From positions 124,001 through 188,000 of the forward strand of contig JAHEWK010000011.1 of assembly GCA_020740775.1 (NCBI GenBank): a DNA stretch of 64,000 nucleotides, written 5' to 3'. The notes beneath the pieces are model-generated. The model was not told the DNA's origin and did not search any database. It saw only the letters and a program-made list of their open reading frames with translations. The stretch is from Ilyonectria destructans. Lineage: Eukaryota; Ascomycota; Sordariomycetes; Hypocreales; Nectriaceae. Positions 35,090-44,816 of the stretch are shown here, piece after piece. Position numbers and translations under genes: made by a program. Every line of letters starts with the position of its first letter. Position 1 is the first letter of the stretch.

Positions 35090-36649
35090 CTACTCCTTAG
35101 CAAAGTTGGTTCCAAGCTCAGTATCGTTGTCGCCCTTTTCATCTTTGCCAACGATGGAGGATTCAGGAATGCCATCGTGGAGTTCCATCCTCTTTCGGTC
35201 TCGTTTCTGTAGATACCAGACGCCAATTGTCATGATGAAGAAAGCTGTTCCCATGCAAATCATAGCGATGCTGCCCTTTCTCCAGTCCGGAGCCTGCGTG
35301 GCACTATAGAAGAGAAGTGACCAGAACATGTAGACGGCAATGGCAAACATGTTCATGCCTCCAAGAATTATTCCCCGCTTGGCGTCATCGTCCCGAGTAA
35401 CCGTGTTGGCCCAGGCGAAAAGAACAGTCTGGCTAGCGTACTGGCAACCATTGAGAAATAGTGCAAAGAACTTGGCTCCTGTGGAAGGAGGATTCAACAT
35501 GATTGCACCGGAGATAATGGCTGTGAAGGACAAGAAAACCCCCACGTGCCACTGTTTCTTAGTGAAGTCCGAATACCAGCCAAGGAAGAGTGTAGCAACA
35601 ATTCCTACACCCGCTACAGCGGTCGGGATGTAGTTTACTTGCTCCACAGTGTAGTCGCCGGTCGAGGAGAGCCACAGGTTCATGACTGCGTTGGTAGAGA
35701 ACATCTCAGTGTTGCTGGCAAATACCCAGAGGAGGACGAAACCCAGCCAATGCCAGGTTCGCAGGACGCGGGAGATGAGGTTCCAGCCAAGTACACCCCG
35801 ATGTTTCTCGACCTCGGGAAGGCGGTCAACGGCGAGCTTCTTCTCCTCTTCGCTGAGCCACCAAGCACGCGTCGACCCTGGAGTGTCCGGGAACGCGAAG
35901 TATCCGTAGATCGCAACAGGCACAGTGATGCAGAAGTCTATGATGAACAACCATCTCCAGCCGGGAAGACCCCGAACACCGTCTGGTAATAATTAGCATC
36001 TAACTTGAAAACATCATCAGTGGGTAGCGTCCTTACCCAGATTTTTATGCACTCCTCCTTGTAAGAACCCCGAGAACATTGTTCCGGCCAAGCCACTGCT
36101 AGTGAAGATTGCAGTCCTCTTACCGAGTTCGTCCTCCTTGTACCAGCTTCCGAGAATATAATGGCAGCCAACAAAGGTAGACGACTCGAAGATGGCTTGG
36201 AAAAATCGAATGACCATGATCTGCCACGGGTGATGGACGAAGCCAGTCCCCAAGGTCAGCAGACCCCAGGCAATCATGCAGCTTGGGAAGTAGATGCGCG
36301 GTGCAAGCTTCTGAAGCGCAAGGTTATTCGGAACCTGTCCCAGCACATAGCCGCCGTAGAAGACTGCCAATAGTTAGGTACAGAATTGGAGGGGCGATCG
36401 CCGTATAGGGTGGGATAGTAACTTACTGGTGTTGATGACGTTCAATTGGTTGCCCTGAAAGTTCAGGTCTTCCTTCATTCCACTCACGTATGCATTGTTC
36501 AAGTTCATGCGATCGAGATAGTTGACCCAATACATCAGGCAGCAGAAAGAGAGGATTGCAATGTCGAGCTTGACCAACAGCCTCCGTTCTGTCTTGGTTG
36601 CTGCGGGCTTCCCCCAAACAACTTCTCGAAGCTTCGACGGTGTAAACAT
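35090..36649 (-). CDS. MFS transporter, anion:cation symporter family (allantoate permease/Dal5 type)
   Basis: Exons 36649-36427, 36363-36037 and 35982-35090 give 480 aa. Family marks are YWVNYLDRMNLNNAYVSGM in TM1, VPNNLALQKLAPR, GLLTLGTGFVHHPWQIMVIRFFQAIFESS, and GLPGWRWLFIIDF in the sixth helix region. The second half has NLWLSS, YSDFTKKQWHVG and FAWANTVTRDD. Members import allantoate, nicotinate, pantothenate, biotin or small peptides. The open frame continues upstream of 36649 to about 36790 without an ATG, so a further 5' exon is possible; 36649 is the first usable ATG. It diverges from the acyltransferase-like hydrolase, which suggests import of that enzyme's substrate. Confidence 0.85.
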
Positions 36650-37104
36650 GGCGAATGGTCGATAGTATGCGGGTTCGTTGAGCAAGGCCGTCTCCTTCAG
36701 GCCCACTCGAAGGCCTTTTATTCGTCTGCGGCGTGCTTTTACCAACCCCTCATGATCATGATCCGGTATCTTCAGGTTATCTGGATCTTTTTTCTATCTC
36801 CCACCGACACGCTAGCAATTACCGAGGATCATCTGTCGGGATAAAGCGCGCGAGTCTCCACACCCCCACCGCATTGTGCTAGCGATAAGATGGGATTAGC
36901 CGTGATGTGAATGTCGGAGATCGGCATTGTCCATCCATACATCCGTCGGGTCAAGTAATCCGGAAAAGTTGCTTCTGTGTACGGTGTAGGAATGGTCCCT
37001 CTTCCATATTACATATAACAACTCGGCCATTCACGCGCATCCCGGACGTCATTCATTCACTACGTTCTTTCACTACTCAATCATCGATACTGGGCCAAGA
37101 AAGA
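36650..37104. promoter_or_regulatory. Divergent promoter, permease and Ntn hydrolase
   Basis: About 455 bp between divergent starts. It may contain an upstream exon of the permease in its first 150 bp. No other gene is visible. A common promoter would give joint control of import and hydrolysis. Confidence 0.45.
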
Positions 37105-38250
37105 ATGCTCGACATCACAGTAACAGGAAACCACCGAGAGGTAAGTGAAACCGGTGATGTTCAATTTGACATCTATGAAAGAGAAGCTGACAAGCACTTA
37201 TAGATTGGTCTCGCAGTGGGTCAACAGGCCGCAGCGCAGGTTGCCGGATCGATTGACTTTTATCGTGTCTTATTCAAGGCCTTTAATGACTTGCAATGGA
37301 CCACGGTGCGCGAGCGGACCGCTGAGTTCCAGCCATTTCTCAAGGCCAAGTTCCCACGGTACTATGAGGAAATAGAAGCGATTGCCGAGGGTGCCCAAGT
37401 GGACGTTCTGGACGTACTCGCTCTGAACATTCGCAGTGAAATTGCCTTTGGGCTTTTTGACGAAAACTCAAGACGACCAATGGCTCTTGAGGGGATTGAT
37501 GGTTGTACCACTCTGGGCTGGAAAACCTCCAGTGGCGCAACTTTCCTGGCGCAAAACTGGGATTGGAAGAGCAAACAGAAGCCTAATTTGATTATTCTGC
37601 GCGTCAATCCTAAGGGAGTCCCCGGTATGGACCTGCCGTCTTTTCAGATGATAACGGAAGCCGGAATCATCGGCAAAATCGGATTCAATGAACACGGTGT
37701 CGGCTGCCTCCTCAACGGTATCCGCGCCAAGGGTGTGAATCCGGAACGCATGCCTATTCACTTTGCACTTCGTACTGTATTGGAATCCAAGACGAAAAGA
37801 GAAGCTTTGGATAAGATCGAATCTTTTGGGTTGGCCGGGAGCAGCCATATACTCTTGGGTGACGATACCGGTCCAACGGGCCTTGAATGCACTAGTATTG
37901 GATTCCAGGAGCTACCAGCTGATGATCTCGGCCGTGTTGTTCATGCCAACAATCTCATACTAAAGCACGAAGGAGTTTTCGAGCCTCTATGGCTTGAGGA
38001 TTCGCCTAAGCGTACCGCTCGACTCCAGGAGCTCGCGACTAAGGAAGTCGGCGAAAAAGCGAGTCACGACACGCTTCTTGAGCTGTTTAAGGACGAGCAA
38101 AATTTCCCCGCTTCTATCAACCGGCGCCAGCACGGTAACAATGATTCAAATACGCTATTCAATGTTGTATATAATATCACTGAGAGAAAGGGAGTAATCT
38201 CCATGGGTAGACCAACAGAGATAGAGGAGCAGATAGAGATAGGGTTCTAA
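37105..38250 (+). CDS. Acyl-CoA:6-aminopenicillanic acid acyltransferase-like Ntn hydrolase
   Basis: Exons 37105-37140 and 37204-38250 give 360 aa, close to the length of isopenicillin N acyltransferase. This family (PF03417) self-cleaves before a Cys that becomes the N-terminal nucleophile. The site is visible as EGIDGCTTLGW with Cys at about 113. Other marks are QNWDWKS, ITEAGIIGKIGFNEHGVG, PIHFALRTVLES, and HANNLIL. The C-terminus ends IEIGF, so the peroxisomal PTS1 tripeptide of the penicillin enzyme is absent. No other penicillin genes (ACV synthetase, IPNS) are nearby. A role in hydrolysing or exchanging an amide-linked acyl group is likely; the substrate is unknown. Confidence 0.9.
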
Positions 38251-38633
38251 TTTTCAGCAACAATAAAATCGGATTATATAGTAACAATGGTTATTTCTGT
38301 GAGCAATAGGAATTCACTTTTATGATTAGACTCGACGATACTGTGCAGCTCATGCTCTACCAAGTCTAAAATCTCCTAACACCAAAACACCCTGCGCACA
38401 CTCAAATCCTCCAAATTGTATGCAAGGGCCCAATTGAAAGTCCTTAACTGGAGAAAAATATATATGTGTGACGTAGCATCAAACTTCGCTTGGCGGCCAG
38501 TATCTTTGAAGTTTTCCTCCGTTGAATCATAGGGAGTTGCTCACAGGGAAGCATACGCCCGAGAATTGGTCGCGTAAATATCTCGCATCGATATTGAATT
38601 CATGTGTTAATCTAAGTTATTGTCGACATTTGC
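38251..38633. other. Convergent intergenic region
   Basis: About 380 bp between the tails of the Ntn hydrolase and deacetylase-fold genes. It is AT-rich with polyadenylation-like aataaa near 38262 and no ORF. Confidence 0.5.
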
Positions 38634-39721
38634 CTAACTAGAAACTCCTGCCTTGATGGTTACTCCTTGCAACGTTCCTGCCTTGAATTCGTCGCACACC
38701 TGAGCCATTGTAACGAACTCCACACCCTCTTTCGATTTCAGATACTCAATCAAGCGCTCATGCATCAACATGACGTTCGACTTTCCACTAACCTGGGGAT
38801 GGCAACTGATGCAAAACACGAACGTCTCATACTCCCGGTAGAAGAAGTCAAATTGATCCCGCCATTGCACTTCGACGTCTCGTGGGTTGACAAAGCCGTG
38901 CGTTCCGGGGCGCCTAGTGTAGTTCATAGGGGCTGGAGAAGGCATTAGCATGTATGCAAGTTTTAAGGCTTGCTCGGAAGCGACTTACGCCAATCATCCA
39001 CATTCCATGATCCTGGGATCTCAACCACCTTGGTCGGCTTGTGTTCCGCCATAGGCTTCATCCAGGTATCGGGGTCTTTGGAGTAGTCCGTATGCACATT
39101 TGAATCCGCGGGGACATCTGCCACATAGTACGGCTGGCAATCGTGGTGCAGCATTGAGTGGTCGTATTCGATTCCAAAATCTTCCAAGATGGACATGGTC
39201 TTTGGGCCAACCTCCCAGGCTGGGGCAACCCATCCCTTGGGATATTTGCCTGTAAACTTTTGGTACACCTCGATAGATTTGGCCATGACCTTTCGCTCTT
39301 GCTCCTCGGTGAGGAAACGGACGAATTCGTGCGTATAGCCGTGTAAACCTCTGGTAAATATTTGTTAATCTACCATAGCTGTAGTTGAAGGACACTAGAA
39401 GAGCGCATACATCTCATGTCCGGCATCCCGGACCTTGGCCATCTGCTCCGGAAAGGAGAGAATTGTGTGGCTTGGCATGTACCATGAGGCCTTAATACCG
39501 TTGTCCTCAAACAGCTTGAGCATGCGATCAGTGCCAGTATTGGCTCCGAAGATACCCCTTGAGACGTCGGTGGCACCGATGGATGAACCGTCACGAGTGT
39601 TGATCCTGCACAAAAATGTTAGCCAAATTTGTTGCAAGGTCGGGAATGTGTAGTTGGTGACGCACCAGTTGGCGCAGGCGTCAACATCGACGGCGTACGT
39701 CACAAGTGCGCGTTTTGTCAT
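38634..39721 (-). CDS. Polysaccharide deacetylase-fold hydrolase (PF01522, PuuE-like)
   Basis: Exons 39721-39666, 39605-39411, 39350-38989 and 38932-38634 give 303 aa with no signal peptide. The NodB-type fold is shown by YAVDVDACANW (metal Asp region), the GIFGANTGTDRML stretch, KASWYMPSHT, GHEIGLHGYTHE with the metal histidines, VAPAWEVGPKT and GSWNVDDWPPMNY. The absence of a secretion signal and the cytosolic PuuE-like features argue against chitin deacetylation. They favour C-N bond hydrolysis, as in PuuE allantoinase and related imidases. It lies next to the Ntn hydrolase, so the two may act in one catabolic route. Confidence 0.87.
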
Positions 39722-40176
39722 GATGCGATGATAATTAATTGATTGCAAGGTTCTTTGTTTCAAGAAACCGAGAGACGAGGAATTTCCGAGTATAACTTGA
39801 GATTTGGCAGTTGTATTCTAAGCCATAAACTTATATAATTCTTTAGACGCACTTCCCCTCCGACCTCCGAGAGGCCATACGTGCTAGGAATTGCCTGCCG
39901 TCTTGGCGAAGGGTCGGAGAACCGCGTCAGTTGGTGGAGCCATGTATCGGACAAGCGTATCCGTTGGTGGAGCCACCTCGTCTTAATCCGACATCTGCTA
40001 TCAGTCGACCACCATCCCAGTATTATTCCTCGCTAGACCCGGCTACGGGCAAGCGGCACTCGTGGGCGACCTGATAAGTATCCCCGATTTTCGGAAACTA
40101 CTTTGCAGATGGTACAATGCTGTACGTCTGAGATTCTGTGGATTTCTGTAAGCTCTTCACTCGAACGACGGTGGCG
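39722..40176. promoter_or_regulatory. Divergent promoter, deacetylase-fold hydrolase and SDR
   Basis: About 455 bp. It contains a direct repeat: gtcagttggtggagccatgtatcgga and the similar ccgttggtggagccacctcg at about 39925-39980. The repeat gttggtggagcca occurs twice and could be a regulator site. No ORF is supported. Confidence 0.5.
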
Positions 40177-41076
40177 ATGCAAACCTTACTTCCTTTTGCT
40201 GGACGGAAAGTTGCTATTACTGTTGGTTCAATCATTCCTTCCGAACTGGTTCCATGACTGAGTTTAGTAGGGAGGATGTTCCGGTATTGGGCTCGCTGTG
40301 GCGAAGACACTCCTTGCACTCGGTGCAATTGTCTACGTTGCGGATATCGCTTCCCAGGCCTCAGAGGAACTCGCCAACCAAGAACATTGTTATGTTACAC
40401 TTCGATGTGATGTAACCCAACGTGAGGACTGTCAAGCTTTTCTGCATTCCATACCGGGGCGGCTAGATGGCCTTGTGAATTGTGCGGGCATTTCAGGTTG
40501 GGAAGGCAAAATCGGCACCGACAAAGTGTACCAGAGAACGATGGACATTAATGTTACGGGGACCTGGAACATGGCAACCGAGGCTCTGTGTCGAATGTCA
40601 ACCCAGGAAGACATTGAAACGCCGGGCATTGTTCCTGGATCGGTACGCAGTATAGGTCAAGGGTCAGTCGTTAATGTCGGAAGCGGTGCTTCTCTTCGCG
40701 GAGTAGCTGGATTGGCAGCGTACACGGCTTCGAAACATGCTGTTCTAGGCCTGACACGATCTTGGGCTCGCGATTTCCCTAAGATGCGCGTAAATCTAGT
40801 CGCCCCAGGTATGTGATCAGACGTCCTCCGCCATGCCGATGCAAGACTGTTAACCCGGATGTAGGCGCAACAGAGACCCCTTTAGCGGAAGCCACCGTCG
40901 CCAGTGCACCTCAAGGGGACCCAAATGTTGTTGTTGGAAAGGCGCAGATTGCTTCGATACCAAAGGGGAGGATGGCTTATGCGACAGATATCGCAGATGC
41001 TATCGTTTTTCTTCTTTCAGATTGGTCTAGTTTTATTACTGGCCAATGTTTACCGGTGAATGGTGGAAATTTCTAG
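40177..41076 (+). CDS. Short-chain dehydrogenase/reductase
   Basis: Exons 40177-40221, 40271-40808 and 40865-41076 give 264 aa. The classical SDR features are AITGGCSGIG for cofactor binding (split by intron 1), a CDVT acidic stretch, LVNCAGISG, NVGSGAS and the catalytic YTASK. The C-terminus GQCLPVNGGNF is typical of the family. Cofactor and substrate are not decided. Intron 1 uses the less common donor GTTGGT but is required to complete the glycine-rich motif. It sits in the catabolic block with a second SDR downstream on the same strand. Confidence 0.87.
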
Positions 41077-41570
41077 GGACGTCCCAACCAGTTTCTAATG
41101 CCACTGCTACTAGATGCACGAGGTGGTGGATAGAGGTGGATGCTTTTCATGTGGCAACCACTGACTCAATCGTTGAGATTCGGGCCCGTGTATCCCCATA
41201 GGAAATAAACAGTCTACTTCGTTTTCATTCACAAACGCGATTCATGTATCTGAAGTTATCCGTGGCGATTCAGCGAGCCCCGCGTCGCGCAATGGGGATC
41301 CACTGGGCGGCATTGCCCGTCCTAATGAAGAGGGGCAAGTCGGAGTTGACCGCGGTGCTTATCTTTAAACCGGGGGTGTCCCCATGCTCGCTCGGGTTAA
41401 GCCGCTTACCATATCACTAGATAGGTACATTTAGGTTGTGTTGAGTGTTTATGCCATGGATGTCGACAGTTTCTCTTCTCTGTTTTTGTCCCCAATTGAT
41501 AACTCATTTGTACAGGCCTCATTGATCAACTTCACTCCCCCCTAAAGCCTCAAATATCCTCTTAAGAACT
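41077..41570. other. Intergenic region between two SDR genes
   Basis: About 490 bp with no supported ORF; it should contain the promoter of the second SDR. Confidence 0.5.
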
Positions 41571-42643
41571 ATGGAGAATAACGACAAGACACCGAAGGTT
41601 GCTATTGTTACTGGCGCTGCGGTAAGTATATTTATTAATAATGGCCCAAAACATATAATAATGACCCGGGTGTAAGTCCGGTATTGGAAAAGCGCTTGCA
41701 ACGAACCTGGTAAATGAGGGTTGGCGGGTGGCGTGCTGCGATATCCAGCAGGAAGGCGGGAGTGCCGTGGCAACGGAGCTTGGAACCAATGCAGCCTTTT
41801 TCCAACTCGACGTCTGCGACTATGATGATCAAGCCAAAGTTTTCAGCCAGGTGTGGGAGAAATGGGGCCAAATAGATGCCCTGCTAGCCAATGCAGGCCA
41901 CTCAGACCGCGGCTCTATCTACATTTTCAACCATCGAGGCAAGACCGAGATCCCACCCAAGCCAGCTCTGAAGTCTATTAAAGCCTGCTACGAGAGCTTT
42001 CTCTACGGGGTTCAACTTGCGATTCATTTCATGAGGAAGAACAAAACACCAGGAGGCCAGATCATCGCAACATCAACTATCGCCTCGGTCCACCCGCACC
42101 AGACATTTCCCGAGTACTGCGGAGCTAAGGCCGCGGTCAGTAATATGCTCTATGTTCTTGAGCTTCGTCGTGCTTCAGCTAACGCGCAACAGATTAATCA
42201 ATTTGTGCGAACGGCAGCGCCGATTCTCAAATTAGTCAGATATTCCGCTCCAATACTGACCTCTACTGACTTCTCCTAGAAAGAGAACATTACCCTTAAC
42301 GCTGTTTTACCGGGTATTGTAGTAACCGGGGCCGTACCCCAGGCATCTATTGATGCAACGAAGCCAGAGCAGTAAGTTTACTTGTTTGCATGACAAAGAC
42401 TTGTTAGCTGACATATTACACAGCCTTACGCCTATTGAAACTGTTGTGGAAGCATACAATTTGTGCCTGACGCAACCCAATCTAAATGGTCAACTCATTG
42501 AGTGCTCAGGTAATAAACAGTTCTTCCTATCTCCACCTGAAATGGCCAATGGTGCAGCAACAAAGAGGGCCTGTACAGTCTGGGAGCCACTGTTTGAGGC
42601 AAAGCACCAGGAGAAGTCGGGCTTACCAGATGCCATCATATAG
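41571..42643 (+). CDS. Short-chain dehydrogenase, 15-hydroxyprostaglandin dehydrogenase-like
   Basis: Exons 41571-41621, 41677-42135, 42193-42234, 42280-42371 and 42424-42643 give 287 aa. It has VAIVTGAASGIGKALA, the LDVCDYDDQ acidic motif, LLANAGHS, ATSTIASVHP and catalytic YCGAKAA. NAVLPGIV follows, then a C-terminal extension of about 70 residues. One exon is only 42 nt (INQFVRTAAPILKL); skipping the two small introns leaves stops or a broken helix after the YxxxK motif. NAD-dependent oxidation of a hydroxyl compound is the family role. It may follow the hydrolases in the same pathway. Confidence 0.85.
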
Positions 42644-43094
42644 CCCAGCTGAAATAGACAGATTGAGAAGAAAGGAAGTGTTAAAATAACGCCGAAAAGT
42701 CCGTAGTGATAGTTTGAAGTACATATCCTCCCAGTAACTACCTACCTACCCTACGGTGATGTACATCATTCGGCCATCACTACCATCACTATACTTATAT
42801 TGCAATTGTTCAATTATATCTGTAGGTTCTCATGATGTAATGATGCCTGCCTGAAAAGTAAATTCAAGGGGTGGGGGAACGCCTAGTCAGGAATCAAAGA
42901 AACAAAATAAAAATAACTGACAAGTTAACATAGCCGAAACAACTCAGTTTTGTTTCCGCAAACCTTAGATACCGACTGAATTTCATTGGAAGCTTAAAGG
43001 CTCTCTAATTCACTAAATCATTCCTTAATCAAGCTCCCAACAGCGAAATGCCCATTTCCATCGGCCATTTTATCGCGCTTTCAACACTCTCCCG
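42644..43094. other. Intergenic, no gene seen
   Basis: Contains a near-palindromic AT-rich run (taacaagttaacat-like) at about 42915-42935 and otherwise nothing I can support. Confidence 0.45.
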
Positions 43095-43330
43095 ATTGTC
43101 GCCGCCACGACTGGCGCCATAATCGAGAAATAGCTAGACCATGCCAAGCCTGCCGTTCTCTGCTGCTTCTTCCAGGGCAGTTCTTCCATGTTTTGTAGAC
43201 TTCGCATTTACATCAGCGCCATGTCTTATCAAGAATCCGGATATGATAAAAATCCCATCCTTGGCTGCAAATTGCAAGGCTGTTAAGTGGTACTCTCGTT
43301 GGCCGGGCTGCATATCTGACTTCGTTGAGC
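43095..43330 (-). pseudogene. Ankyrin repeat relic
   Basis: The minus strand reads LTALQFAAKDG, then FLIRHGADVNAKS, GRTALEEAAENGRLGMV, a TAG stop (43136-43134) and LFLDYGA in the same frame. This is two ankyrin repeats with the typical TALxxAAxxG and LLxxGADVNA pattern. No start or further repeats are present, so it is the decayed tail of an ankyrin-repeat gene. Confidence 0.75.
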
Positions 43331-44816
43331 ACTTGAGCGGCAGTTGATTTGAAGCACTCGGTGACTCTAGAGCGATGAGAGGTGTGAAAATTTAGTCAGA
43401 TTCCTACTCCGCACTGAGGGTTTTGGGGCTGCGTGATATTCGGCTGGCAGATACAGGCCGCATCATGCAGCCTCCGCTAAAATCAATTGGTTGGTTGATT
43501 TATCTGCATGTGACCAGGTGATGACGCAACACTTTATCAGCTTCTGGTAGTGTTATTCTGCCGGTCAGCGGCGGAAGTGATAAGAAGGTTAGGTCGGTCC
43601 ACCTGCACCCGTTATTCGTTTGAGGCTCTGAATTTCGCCGTCCCACCTACTGTAGGACATTCGATAGAGAAGTGTTTTACTGTTTCTGGTTGGTCGCGTC
43701 GAGCAGTAGCCCAGAATGGGCAGGGATTACCTTGAACTGCTTGACGTCATCCTTATATCCTTGCCACTACAATACTACATGCAATCAGATGAGATGTAAT
43801 TACCACCACTTGTTCACTGTCTGCAGGTCAAGAGGTTTTGCACTATTTATTCCTCAAAAACTATCCTCAGAATGACACAGAGATTTGACGAGGTGATGAC
43901 AGATTCAGTACCATATTTAATTGTGCTCTCTCACTTCTTGCATTAGCGGCCAAATAAGTATTTAGTTGCCACCTTCATCCTGACCTTAACTTGCCCCTAA
44001 GAAACATTAACAGGCCAGACGCGACTCTGCTGAGACGGAGCTTCCCGAGTGTGGAAAGCCTAACCTAAAGCCTATCGCTAGGCTGACTTGGCTAAGCCGT
44101 TGGTGCCTAAAACCCTTCCGTCGACCGTCGGGCGAGCATGTCACAGGCCACGCCTGGAAGGTGGGGTTGACATCTTAAGAGATACCGGCTCGCCCCGGGA
44201 TAGAGGGTGTGAATTACGGACTACTTGAAGCGTTAACAAGCAGGATGGAATCTTCTTGCGTTTGGAATGAGGGAAAGGCCCAAACATTGATGCCCCAAAG
44301 CAAATGCCTATGAAGAGCAGTGGGCTGGCCTAGACTGACTTGACCAATGCAGGAATCCTCTATCCCCAAGCTAGCAAAAGGGGCACAAGTTTTAAGTCTG
44401 TTTTCAATGCAGACCCTGGAATATAATGATTACGAATTGCTTGTATATGATACTATTCATGCACCGCCCTGTGTGGCGAATACACTTACGAGATAATGAG
44501 GCAACATTTACCAGCGAATTTGTATTGGGCTGTCACCGAAATATCATGACTGGAGTGATTGCAAGGGAGGATGTTGGAGGAGGCCGCCACAACGGTCTTT
44601 TGGGATACCTAACTGGAGGTTTGTCAAGGAGCTGAAATTTGGCGACATATGATATCACAACCAGCTGGAATGGATGCCACCTGATTTAGATAAAAATATT
44701 GAAACGAAGGACGTTATATATCGACCGACTTTTCACATGAGAATTTGTCTTCCTTGAGACTACTCTCCTCTCAAATATTCGACAAACTCAAGCATCGAAG
44801 GCCAGCCCGATCAAGC
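43331..44816. other. Gene-poor stretch, about 1.5 kb
   Basis: Only short ORFs without recognisable domains (43550-43735, 43672-43875, 44426-44635, all plus). The right end is the promoter of the membrane-protein gene. I see no repeat or RNA gene. Confidence 0.45.

Noticed and set aside
38634..39721. Chitin deacetylase for the cell wall
   Set aside because: No signal peptide or chitin-binding module; the sequence is closer to cytosolic PuuE-like hydrolases.
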